From Bacteroidales bacterium UBA755 (lineage in GTDB: Bacteria; Bacteroidota; Bacteroidia; Bacteroidales; UBA932): DNA of 29,867 nucleotides. The stretch covers positions 1 through 29,867 of the forward strand of contig DBKH01000065.1 in NCBI GenBank assembly GCA_002297815.1, written 5' to 3'. Of this stretch, positions 7,515-15,619 are shown piece by piece. The position numbers and the translations under genes are program-made. The stretch's first letter is position 1. The number at the start of each line of letters is the position of its first letter. The notes below the pieces were generated by a model. The model was not told the DNA's origin. It saw only the letters and a list, made by a program, of their open reading frames with translations, and did not search any database.

Positions 7515-9452
7515 CTACTCCTCTTTGTATTTGTTCTTAAGGTACTCCACCTCCAACAGAGCCGCCGTGCTCAAAGCCGATGAGATCGCTCCGTGAGGCT
7601 CGTGAGGCGGGTCTCCATCGTAGAGTTCCGAGAACGCGCCAACTCCGTGCTTGTTCAAATCCTCGTAGAAGCCGTTGACGAGCCACTGAGCCTTGTTCAG
7701 GAAGGCAGCCCCTTTCATCTTGAAACAAACCTCGCAATAAGGGCCGAGCAGCGAAGTAAGGCAGCAGCCGTTGTAATAGGCCAAATCACGATCGGTCTGA
7801 GAACCCTCATAGACTCCCCTATACTCAGCGTGACGCGGAGAAAGCGTGCGGATTCCCCGTCTTGTCACAAGTTCGTTGTCAATCACCTGAAGCACTCTCT
7901 GAGCCACTTCCGGTTCAACAGGAATATCCTCACCCACAAGGGCGTAGAGCATGTTCGGACGGACCTCAAGGTGCTGGCCAGCGTTGTCCACATAGTCAGC
8001 AAGATAGCCAGCGTGGGCGTTCCAGAAAGTATTCTGGAAATTCGCGCGAACAAGATCCAGAATGTGAGACCATTCCTTCAGGAAAGCACTGTCTGATGGA
8101 GAATATTTCCGTTCCATCGTCACCGCAAAGAGAATGGACTGAAACCACATTGCATTCGTCTCCACCTGATAGCCGGCCCTTTCCGTCACTGGATTGCCGT
8201 TCACATAAGTGTTCATCCAAGAGAGGGCCCAATGGTCAAGTTGTGCCCAAAGAAGTCCGTTAGGCTGCATAGCAACCTCGGCTCGTTTGCCAGGCAGATA
8301 ACTTTCAAGAATACTTTTGACAACCTGACCGTACTTTTTCCAAACAGCCTTTGGATCTGCTCCAAACTCTATGTAATGCGTAAGGGTGTCCGCTAGTCTG
8401 AGCGGTGCCTCTACTTGTGTTGTTCTATGGAAAAGACGCTCCTGATTGTCGGCAATAAGGTTATCCAGAATCTCCTCAAACTCAGCCTTGTCTCCGTTAG
8501 CATAGAGTGTAAGGCCAGGAAGGGCTTCAAGGGTCTCTCTCAAAAGACCTGTGTAGAGCCATGAGAATCCGGCAGTGATCATCTTGTGGCCTCCACGGTC
8601 CTGCTTCAAAAGGTCTGCACAGTGAACAAGCTGCTCATGGTAAGTCGTGATCTTCGCAGCCTTAGCCACAAATGAATCAAACTTTCTCTTTAAGCCTGAA
8701 GGAGTTACGAGATCCACCGATGCAGAGAACACAATCGAATCTCCCGGCTTCATCTTCAACTCAAAATGCCCAGGGACATAAAGATCTTCTTTGCAAGCAA
8801 AACCACGACGGTACTCATCCGAATAGGTCACGCCTTTGTACCAACAAGGAGATGTCACAAAGGAGACATCCTTGGTGTTAAACTGCATGTTCAAATCCGG
8901 GAAACCCTCGTAGAGATTAAACGACATTCCATTAGGAATTTCCCAGCCTTCGGTTCTTGCATTTGGATTCTCCTGAGTCAATGCATGAATGTCACGGAAA
9001 GCCAAAAAAGGCGTAAGCAACAATTTCACATTTGCCGGTGCATTGACCAGATCGAAACGGATCATCACTTGATCGGAATCAGGCACAAGCAGGATACTTT
9101 TTGTAAAGACAATTTCTCCTACTTTATAGGTAATTTTAGGCACAGGATCAGCCTCAAAATCAATGATGTATTTGTGGCCGCGTGGTTCATAGACATTCCC
9201 ATAGCAATGAATGCCAAGGTTGAACTGCTTCCCGTTAAGAATGAGGCTTTCGTCCAAAGAGGACAGGAGCAAGTGCTTTTTGCCCCCGAAAGCGTCTATC
9301 GGAACCGCCAACAGACCATGATAACGTCTTGTGTTGCAAGTCACTATTGAAGTGTTGCAATACGCTCCTGTCTTGTTGGCACAGATTATCTCCCTCTTCA
9401 AGGAATAGGAGAGGTTGACCAACTCAGACTTGTTAAACTTCAAAAAAGCCAT
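7515..9452 (-). CDS. Glycogen debranching enzyme-like protein (GDE, amylo-alpha-1,6-glucosidase fold)
   Basis: From this start the protein has 645 residues. The N-domain (about 1-270) is beta-rich with NTRRYHGLL at 40-48, as in GDE_N. The C-domain is an (alpha/alpha)6-type glucosidase with ALPGLTLY, VETNAMW (430-436) and SELYDGDPP (608-616). Its presumed role is removal of alpha-1,6 branches from glycogen. Several motifs depart from what I remember of the family: GLLRETLEALPGL replaces a W/R-G/A-RDT-type motif (302-314), WMN occurs at 412-414, and AYYNGCCLTS (558-567) replaces an AYHNGTVWPW-like motif. Activity or specificity may therefore differ. I chose ATG at 9452 because MAFLKFNKSEL matches the usual N-terminus and starts 10 nt after the glgB stop. 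A longer form starting at 9485 would overlap glgB. Confidence 0.85.
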   Translation of the reverse strand: MAFLKFNKSELVNLSYSLKREIICANKTGAYCNTSIVTCNTRRYHGLLAVPIDAFGGKKHLLLSSLDESLILNGKQFNLGIHCYGNVYEPRGHKYIIDFEADPVPKITYKVGEIVFTKSILLVPDSDQVMIRFDLVNAPANVKLLLTPFLAFRDIHALTQENPNARTEGWEIPNGMSFNLYEGFPDLNMQFNTKDVSFVTSPCWYKGVTYSDEYRRGFACKEDLYVPGHFELKMKPGDSIVFSASVDLVTPSGLKRKFDSFVAKAAKITTYHEQLVHCADLLKQDRGGHKMITAGFSWLYTGLLRETLEALPGLTLYANGDKAEFEEILDNLIADNQERLFHRTTQVEAPLRLADTLTHYIEFGADPKAVWKKYGQVVKSILESYLPGKRAEVAMQPNGLLWAQLDHWALSWMNTYVNGNPVTERAGYQVETNAMWFQSILFAVTMERKYSPSDSAFLKEWSHILDLVRANFQNTFWNAHAGYLADYVDNAGQHLEVRPNMLYALVGEDIPVEPEVAQRVLQVIDNELVTRRGIRTLSPRHAEYRGVYEGSQTDRDLAYYNGCCLTSLLGPYCEVCFKMKGAAFLNKAQWLVNGFYEDLNKHGVGAFSELYDGDPPHEPHGAISSALSTAALLEVEYLKNKYKEE

Positions 9453-9462
9453 ATCGGTTAAA

Positions 9463-11454
9463 TTATTTTCTTTCGTTCCTGTCAATCAGCACAAGCGCAC
9501 AACGGCTCGGCAGGTAGAGACTTAGGCAACCTTCGACTGTCAGATGATCTCCATCGTCTTCGAGCCTGGCAAATCCATCAAACTCCTTTGAATCAGAATC
9601 GAGAACCTTGACATAGTCTCCTAACGGAGCTTGGAATGCGTAGTTCACAAACGATTCTACAGGATTGAAATTCAGTGCAAAGATAAGGTTTTTACGCCTG
9701 AAAATCAAGATTTTCTTTTCTTCATCGGCTCTTAGGAGCTCAGGCCTTGCCGTAAGTACTCCGTATCGTTTTACAAGATGAATCATCGCCTTGTCAAAGT
9801 CTTGAAGACAGTGGTACCTCAACAATCCGTTGTCTGCCAAAGACCACATTCTGCGAGCATGTTCGTAACTCCACCCGTTCCCCTCACGAGGGAAATCAAC
9901 CCACTCCGGATGGCCGAACTCATTACCCATGAAGTTGAGGTAGCCATCCCCGGCAGTACCGAGCGTTGCCAGGCGAATCAGTTTGTGCAAGGCCACACCT
10001 CTGTCAACAATCGGATTCTTCGAGTCCATATTCATTGAAAAGTACATTTCCTTGTCGATAAGCCTGAATATCAAAGTTTTATCCCCAACAAGAGCTTGAT
10101 CATGACACTCTGCGTAGCTGATTGTCTTCTCGTCTGCCCGCTTGTTTGTGAGTTCGTACCACATCTCTCCTGGGCTCCATTCCTCATCTCGTTTCTCCTT
10201 AATCCATTTGATCCAGTGGTCAGCTATGCCCATCGCCATTCTAAAACCAAAACCGACTCCCCCGATCTCGAACGGAGCGGCTAGACCGGCCATTCCGCTC
10301 ACATCCTCGGCAATCGTGACGGCCTCAGGCTTGATCTGGCGGATCAGCAGGTTCGCCAACCCCAAATAGGTCACAGCGTTCTCATCCACTCCAGCGTTGA
10401 AGTACGGTTCGTAGCCGTTGAAGTCTTTCCCCAACCCATGATCCCAGTATATCATACTCGTAACACCGTCAAAACGAAAGCCGTCAAGGTGATATTCCTC
10501 AAGCCAATACTTGCAGTTGCTCAGAAGGAAGCGCACGACCTCATCCTTCCCGTAGTCAAAGCAGCGTGAGCCCCATGCCGGATGATGTCCCTGCGGACCT
10601 TTATAGAAATAAAGATCATCCCTGCCATCAAACAGACTCAGACCCTCAGCCGTGTTGTCGGAACTATGTGAATGGACAATGTCCATCACAACAGCTATTC
10701 CCATCCCATGGGCAGTGTCAACCAATTCTTTAAACTCTTCCGGAGTACCGAAACGCGAGCTAAGTGCAAAAAAATTGGACACCTGGTAGCCAAAGGAACC
10801 GTAGTACGGATGCTCCTGAAGGGCCATGATCTGAATCGTGTCGTAGCCAAGCCTCTTGATTCTTGGCAACACATTCTCCCGGAACTCACAGAATGTAGCG
10901 ACTTTACGTTCCTCGGAACTCATCCCTATGTGGCACTCATAAATCAATGGATGTGGCCTTCGCAGCACCCTATCATTTTTCCATAAATATTCCCTCTCAG
11001 GATCCCAGACTTGGGCACAGAACACTTTGGTCTCATCATCCTGTACAAGCCTCGTACAATAAGCTGGAATCCGTTCATCCCCTCCCCCAGGCCATTCTAT
11101 GAACAACTTGTACAATTCTCCATGACTGAGGAATATCGAGTCTAGTCGAAGTTCCCAATTGCCGTGCCCCACTGGACTAAACTCATAGGCGGAAGTCCGT
11201 TTCCAATTGTTAAATTCACCTATTAGGTAGATCCGGTTAGCATTCGGAGCCCACTCCCTAATCACCCACGAGCCGTCGGCACATTTGTGCAGCCCGTAGT
11301 AAAGATGGTTGTTGACACTTGAGGCAAGGCCTTCCACTCCATGCCCGGTAATCTTGTCCGCAGCGTCCAAAATCCTCTTGTGCCGCGCCTCAATCGCCTC
11401 CTCAAACGGCTTTAGGTACGGGTCAGTGTCGAATATCCAGAGTTTCTTCTTCAT
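9463..11454 (-). CDS. glgB: 1,4-alpha-glucan (glycogen) branching enzyme, GH13, eukaryote-like type
   Basis: The 663-residue protein transfers alpha-1,4 segments to alpha-1,6 positions in glycogen. A CBM48 domain (about 50-150, with WVIREWAPNANRIYLIGEFN) precedes the GH13 barrel. Catalytic residues are D329 in GFRFDGVTSM, E383 in TIAEDVSGM and D452 in AECHDQALVG; DIVHSH at 258-263 is conserved region I. A C-terminal beta domain ends SLYLPSRCALVLIDR. The DGVTSM form and the length suit the GH13_8 branch shared with eukaryotic branching enzymes, which pairs naturally with a GT3 synthase. It is the first gene of the operon; a weak promoter candidate lies just upstream. The start lacks the GAAT context seen at many other starts here. 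Confidence 0.94.
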   Translation of the reverse strand: MKKKLWIFDTDPYLKPFEEAIEARHKRILDAADKITGHGVEGLASSVNNHLYYGLHKCADGSWVIREWAPNANRIYLIGEFNNWKRTSAYEFSPVGHGNWELRLDSIFLSHGELYKLFIEWPGGGDERIPAYCTRLVQDDETKVFCAQVWDPEREYLWKNDRVLRRPHPLIYECHIGMSSEERKVATFCEFRENVLPRIKRLGYDTIQIMALQEHPYYGSFGYQVSNFFALSSRFGTPEEFKELVDTAHGMGIAVVMDIVHSHSSDNTAEGLSLFDGRDDLYFYKGPQGHHPAWGSRCFDYGKDEVVRFLLSNCKYWLEEYHLDGFRFDGVTSMIYWDHGLGKDFNGYEPYFNAGVDENAVTYLGLANLLIRQIKPEAVTIAEDVSGMAGLAAPFEIGGVGFGFRMAMGIADHWIKWIKEKRDEEWSPGEMWYELTNKRADEKTISYAECHDQALVGDKTLIFRLIDKEMYFSMNMDSKNPIVDRGVALHKLIRLATLGTAGDGYLNFMGNEFGHPEWVDFPREGNGWSYEHARRMWSLADNGLLRYHCLQDFDKAMIHLVKRYGVLTARPELLRADEEKKILIFRRKNLIFALNFNPVESFVNYAFQAPLGDYVKVLDSDSKEFDGFARLEDDGDHLTVEGCLSLYLPSRCALVLIDRNERK

Positions 11455-11477
11455 GGTTTGACTCGATTAATCAACTA

Positions 11478-11508
11478 TAAAGATAATAATTATTTAGTTA
11501 CCGTGAAA
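11478..11508 (-). promoter_or_regulatory. Candidate promoter of the glycogen operon
   Basis: On the minus strand TATCTTTA (11478-11485) is one base from TAnnTTTG, with TTTC (11505-11508) 19 nt upstream as a -33 box. Each box has one mismatch. It would give a leader of roughly 20 nt to glgB. Confidence 0.4.
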
Positions 11509-11567
11509 GTTTCGGAGTGCAAAGTCCGGCCAATTGCACCCCGAAGCCCGAAATATTGACATCACGG
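11501..11567. promoter_or_regulatory. Nested dyad symmetry in the glgB/porin divergent intergenic region
   Basis: TTCGGAGTGCAA (11511-11522) and TTGCACCCCGAA (11534-11545) form a 12 bp inverted repeat with one mismatch and an 11 nt loop; in minus-strand RNA the mismatch becomes a G-U pair. Outside it, CCGTGA (11501-11506) pairs with TCACGG (11562-11567). Neither strand has a T-run after the hairpin, so an ordinary terminator is unlikely. It touches the -33 region of the glgB promoter candidate and may be an operator. The rest of the gap up to 11626 shows only two CACGGGG direct repeats. Confidence 0.5.
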
Positions 11568-11626
11568 GGACAGGCACGGGGCATTCGCACTCGACACGCC
11601 ACCCTAGTAACGCCCTTAACACTGAA

Positions 11627-11658
11627 TTTGTGTAAAAAAGGGAAAAACAGTAACTTTG
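11627..11658 (+). promoter_or_regulatory. Bacteroidetes-type promoter of the porin-transglycosylase pair
   Basis: TTTG (11627-11630), a 20 nt spacer and TAACTTTG (11651-11658) match the -33/-7 consensus TTTG N19-21 TAnnTTTG exactly. The start codon is 23 nt downstream, giving a short leader that contains the perfect palindrome CCCTTAAGGG (11669-11678). Confidence 0.75.
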
Positions 11659-11681
11659 TGAGATTGTACCCTTAAGGGAAT

Positions 11682-14408
11682 ATGAAAGAGACTTTTAAAA
11701 GAATATGGTTTCCGATGGCTGTGGTGTGCGTGATTGCGCTGCAAGCCATCGGCATGGGTAACCGCCTTCCTGCTGGAGATCCAGGGTATGGGTATGTCTT
11801 GGCAACAAGACCGCTCCAACCGGACACAATTCACTACAGGAATCAATTCATCGGCAACGCGAGCGGAAACGGCAAGGAAGACACCTCATTCTTCCTCTCG
11901 CCTATTGACACAACTCCTCAAATAACTGCGAGGGACACGATATTCCCTCCAGATTCGTTAAAGGACACCGACCCGTTCCGCTTTAAGTACTACGTTGCTC
12001 TGTTTGATTCTCTGACTCACAGAATCGTTGTGGATTCTTTAAGAGAAGCTGGAGACACCATAGATTGGCCGAAAGTAGATTCTATTTACTATCGAGATTC
12101 AGCTATCCGGAAAAAAGCCGAGTTTGACGCTTGGTACGCTGGGCTATCAAAGACAGAGAGAAAGAAGTACGACTTCACAGTCAAGGAAAAAATCAAGAAA
12201 CATCTCGCTGATAGTATCCTAAACGTCAAAGACAGTGTGAAGGCTTACCGGGACAGTGTAAAAGAGGCGACTCCACGAATCTTAGAGACTTTCGCCTTAC
12301 CAGACTCCCTACAGTACAAGAGAATCATCCAATGGACGCACGAACGGGAATTCCACAAGATGGACGTTTCTGAGCCGGACACGAACTACAATTATTGGTT
12401 CCACGACTATCCGTTTTACCGCAAAGACGTGAATGCCACTTGGTTAGGAGTTGCCGGTTCAGCATTACAGTACTATAATTGGTTCAATCGGAGCAGCGAG
12501 AATGGGGTGTCGTTCTACAATCCTTACGAAGCGTGGACATACTCTGCAAAGACGCTTCCGATGTACAACACCAAGACACCTTACACTGAGTTGGCCTACT
12601 TCGGAACCTTGTTCGCAAATTCCCAGAAAGCCTCCGACAATCTCCACATTCTGACAACGCAGAACATCTTTCCAGAGTTCAATTTTACTCTTGAATATGA
12701 TCGTTTCGGTGGCAACGGAATCATGCAGGGAGAAAAGACCATCAACAAGACATTTGTTGCCTCTGCCAACTATCTTGGGAAGCGCTATCTGATGCACGCA
12801 GGGTACATCCACAACAAAGTGAGCAGGAACGACAACGGTGGAACTAGCGACAACTCCATGGTAAGAGACACCACCTTGGATGCCAGAGAGTACCCTGTCA
12901 ACCTCAGCAACGCCTCAACTTCCGTTGTGAGAAATACCTTTTTCCTCGACCAACAGTACAGGATCCCTTTCACATTCCTAAGAGACATCAAGTACCGGAA
13001 AATAGACAAGGCTTTTAAAGACAGCATAATAGCATTGGGAGATTCTGCCCGCATTGATTCTTTGAACATTTATCTTGCCCGAAGGGAAGCCGAAAGAGAA
13101 GCTGCGGACACTTTGGGAGATGATAAAATTACAACTGCTTTCATAGGGCATAGCAGTGAGTTCTCCGTGTTCCGGAAGAGTTACCAAGATCAAATCACGG
13201 ACGAAGCGGAGCGCAAGTTCTACAATGACATATTCAATTACAATCCGACCACGTCCTATGATTCCGTGGGAGTAAAAAAATTGGAAAACAGGCTGTTCCT
13301 TAGACTTCAGCCTTGGTCTGACGATGCCATCGTCTCGAAACTAAATGGTGGAATAGGGCACAGACTCTTGAGTTACAGCACTTTCGACCCAACATTCTTG
13401 AAAGGGACAACAAACACTGTTTGGAATTCCGCCTTTGTCTATGCCGGAGTCGAGGGACAACTGAAAGACTTCATCCACTGGGATGCGACTGGAGATTATG
13501 TTTTCCTCGGCAACCAAAGGAATGACTTGTCGGTGAAAGCCAACGCTAAATTTGAAGTGTTCCCTTTCAGACGCGAAAGAAAGAGTCCCGTCTCACTGGA
13601 TCTTCATTTTGAAACCAAACTGGAAGAGCCTGAGTACTACTTCCAGCATTACTATTCAAATCACTTCAAATGGGACAATGAGTTCGGAAAAATCTCAACT
13701 ACCAAACTTCAGGCGGGTCTGAGTGTGCCGAGATGGAGAATCAAGGCGCGGGTCGGTTACGCACTTCTGTCAGGAAATGTCTATTATGATTCAACCGGAT
13801 TCGTGCATCAGAACAACTCTCCGATGAGTGTCCTAAGCGCATCCTTGAATAAGGACTTTGTCCTCGGTCCACTGCATCTTGACAACAGAATCTTGTTCCA
13901 GATCTCATCCAACCAAGACGTACTGCCATTGCCTACTCTAGCGGCAAATTCAAGGCTCTATCTCCAATTCAATGTCAAAAAGAACATAATGCAGATGCAG
14001 CTCGGAGCAGAAGGGTGGTACAACACAAAGTACTATTCTCCGGCTTGGAATCCTGCTGTTGGAGCTTTTTATAACCAGAAAAAGGAAAAGTACAACAACG
14101 GCCCCGTCATTGATGCTTTCGTCAATGTACAGTGGAAAAGGGCCTGCATATTCATAAAAGTTGAAAATGTCGGCAATGGTTGGCCTATGGACAAGGCAGA
14201 CTATTTCAGTGCTCACAACTACATCCGCACTCAGATGGCTTTCAAGATCGGTATCTACTGGCCATTTTATCTCCAGTCTGGTGCCAACAAAGCTGTGAAC
14301 GCAAGCTCAGGATTGTCTAGCGGAAGCGGTGGATCATCAGGTGGAGGATTCGGTGGGCTTGGTGGCTTCGGTGGAGGCGGAGGTGGCTTCAGTAAAAGCA
14401 GTTATTAA
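11682..14408 (+). CDS. Putative porin (outer-membrane beta-barrel, Putative_porin family)
   Basis: The 908-residue protein begins with a basic and hydrophobic segment (about 1-25, MKETFKRIWF...), consistent with a signal peptide, so export to the outer membrane is expected. A charged, Asp/Ser-rich region (about 70-210) precedes the barrel. The barrel opens with FHDYPFYRKDVNATWLGVAG and has FYNPYEAWTYSAKTLPMYNT, hallmarks I associate with Bacteroidetes putative porins; repeated aromatic, alternating strands follow to the end. An insert around 430-500 contains a helical stretch rich in Arg, Glu and Ala. Unusually, the last strand (GIYWPFYLQSG) is followed by a Gly/Ser-rich tail at 875-908. The transported substrate is unknown. 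The start is GGAAT-ATG; the next gene begins 2 nt after the stop. Confidence 0.85.
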   Translation: MKETFKRIWFPMAVVCVIALQAIGMGNRLPAGDPGYGYVLATRPLQPDTIHYRNQFIGNASGNGKEDTSFFLSPIDTTPQITARDTIFPPDSLKDTDPFRFKYYVALFDSLTHRIVVDSLREAGDTIDWPKVDSIYYRDSAIRKKAEFDAWYAGLSKTERKKYDFTVKEKIKKHLADSILNVKDSVKAYRDSVKEATPRILETFALPDSLQYKRIIQWTHEREFHKMDVSEPDTNYNYWFHDYPFYRKDVNATWLGVAGSALQYYNWFNRSSENGVSFYNPYEAWTYSAKTLPMYNTKTPYTELAYFGTLFANSQKASDNLHILTTQNIFPEFNFTLEYDRFGGNGIMQGEKTINKTFVASANYLGKRYLMHAGYIHNKVSRNDNGGTSDNSMVRDTTLDAREYPVNLSNASTSVVRNTFFLDQQYRIPFTFLRDIKYRKIDKAFKDSIIALGDSARIDSLNIYLARREAEREAADTLGDDKITTAFIGHSSEFSVFRKSYQDQITDEAERKFYNDIFNYNPTTSYDSVGVKKLENRLFLRLQPWSDDAIVSKLNGGIGHRLLSYSTFDPTFLKGTTNTVWNSAFVYAGVEGQLKDFIHWDATGDYVFLGNQRNDLSVKANAKFEVFPFRRERKSPVSLDLHFETKLEEPEYYFQHYYSNHFKWDNEFGKISTTKLQAGLSVPRWRIKARVGYALLSGNVYYDSTGFVHQNNSPMSVLSASLNKDFVLGPLHLDNRILFQISSNQDVLPLPTLAANSRLYLQFNVKKNIMQMQLGAEGWYNTKYYSPAWNPAVGAFYNQKKEKYNNGPVIDAFVNVQWKRACIFIKVENVGNGWPMDKADYFSAHNYIRTQMAFKIGIYWPFYLQSGANKAVNASSGLSSGSGGSSGGGFGGLGGFGGGGGGFSKSSY

Positions 14409-14410
14409 TC

Positions 14411-15619
14411 ATGGGGCTAGGAAGAGTGACCAAGAAATTCTTCAAGTACCTACTGCCAACATTGTTGGTACTTTGCATCATTCCTTTCAGCGACTTAGGA
14501 AGACGTACCGGAGAATCAGACGACATCTTCCCAGAAGGCAAGATAAGATTTGCATTGAAACTGGACGAAAAGTTGGCCGATGGCTACCTTACCGGTTATT
14601 GCTACGAGATGGCAGGGCTGTTCGCCTCACATCTGAAAGACACTGCTGAGGTGTTTCTCGCGGAGGGAAATTATCTTGACTCCCTGATGACGGGAAGAAT
14701 CGACATCCTCGCCATTACTGAAACATCACTCCCTGATTCTGGAGACTTCATGTCCCTCCCGCTCGGAGACACTAAAGCAATGTGGCTGATACGCAGCGAT
14801 AAACGGAAGCAAAGGGAGATTATCCGTTGGCTGAACAGCTTAAAAGGGACTGATGAATATTCCAAAATCATCGCTAGATTTTTTAATGGCTATAACCCCT
14901 ACAGAAAGGGGATTCGAAAAGACCCTAAAATCATCAGCCCTTACGATGAACTGATTAAAGAGAATGCAGCGAAAATCGGTTGGGATTGGAGATTGTTTGC
15001 AGCCTTGGTTTGGAGCGAATCCAGATTCAGGATTCAAGCTCAATCTCCCAGAGGAGCTTTAGGACTGATGCAGATGATGCCCCGAACCGCAGACCGCTAC
15101 GAAATAGAGAATCTGCTTGATCCAAAGGAAAACATTGAAGCTGGTGCTGCCTACATAGAAAGATTGCTGGGGAAATTCCGAGACACTGCCGCAAACGAGG
15201 ATGAACTTATACAATTCACCCTTGCGGCCTACAATGCCGGAGAAGGCAAGATTCAGGACGGAGTTGATCTTGCACGTTCCATCGGCATAGACAATGGACA
15301 TTGGGAGAGCATTCACTCCATAAAGATTGACACAGTCCATAATTCCAAGCAATTGAAAATAATCAAGAAAGAGACCATTACCTATGTCAAAACGGTACTG
15401 GACCAGTACGACATTTTCTGTGGCAATCCACCTAGATTCAAAGGACAACCATCAGACACGGTCCTTACTACAATCACAAAATCAGATGACTCGGAACAGC
15501 CTCTATTGAGCCCGGACAGTTTGGGCCGGATCGACCTTGGAGATAAACAGACAAGGGATCAAGAGGAGGAGCATGATGACGAGCCAGGAAGCAACATCAG
15601 CGGCAAACACCGCAGGTAG
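14411..15619 (+). CDS. MltF-like membrane-bound lytic transglycosylase (SLT domain)
   Basis: The 402-residue protein has an N-terminal hydrophobic segment (about 10-27), then a short domain resembling part of a family-3 solute-binding protein (about 44-160), then an SLT transglycosylase domain (about 175-300). The catalytic Glu is E203 in VWSESRF; ALGLMQMMP (216-224) and AYNAGEGK (273-280) are the other SLT motifs. The family cleaves peptidoglycan glycan strands to 1,6-anhydro products in the periplasm. The binding-protein part seems to lack one lobe compared with typical MltF. The last 38 codons lie antisense to the end of the permease gene and encode a hydrophilic, acidic tail. It is probably co-transcribed with the porin. 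Confidence 0.88.
   Translation: MGLGRVTKKFFKYLLPTLLVLCIIPFSDLGRRTGESDDIFPEGKIRFALKLDEKLADGYLTGYCYEMAGLFASHLKDTAEVFLAEGNYLDSLMTGRIDILAITETSLPDSGDFMSLPLGDTKAMWLIRSDKRKQREIIRWLNSLKGTDEYSKIIARFFNGYNPYRKGIRKDPKIISPYDELIKENAAKIGWDWRLFAALVWSESRFRIQAQSPRGALGLMQMMPRTADRYEIENLLDPKENIEAGAAYIERLLGKFRDTAANEDELIQFTLAAYNAGEGKIQDGVDLARSIGIDNGHWESIHSIKIDTVHNSKQLKIIKKETITYVKTVLDQYDIFCGNPPRFKGQPSDTVLTTITKSDDSEQPLLSPDSLGRIDLGDKQTRDQEEEHDDEPGSNISGKHRR

Noticed and set aside
500..11454. Polysaccharide-utilisation locus
   Set aside because: No SusC/SusD pair, no outer-membrane glycanase and no signal peptides on the enzymes; this is intracellular glycogen metabolism.
11546..11626. Small gene or RNA in the glgB/porin gap
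   Set aside because: No open frame with a plausible start and no promoter leading into it; only two CACGGGG repeats.
11682..14408. SusC/TonB-dependent receptor as identity of the large beta-barrel
   Set aside because: No plug domain or TonB box is visible; the motifs fit Putative_porin.
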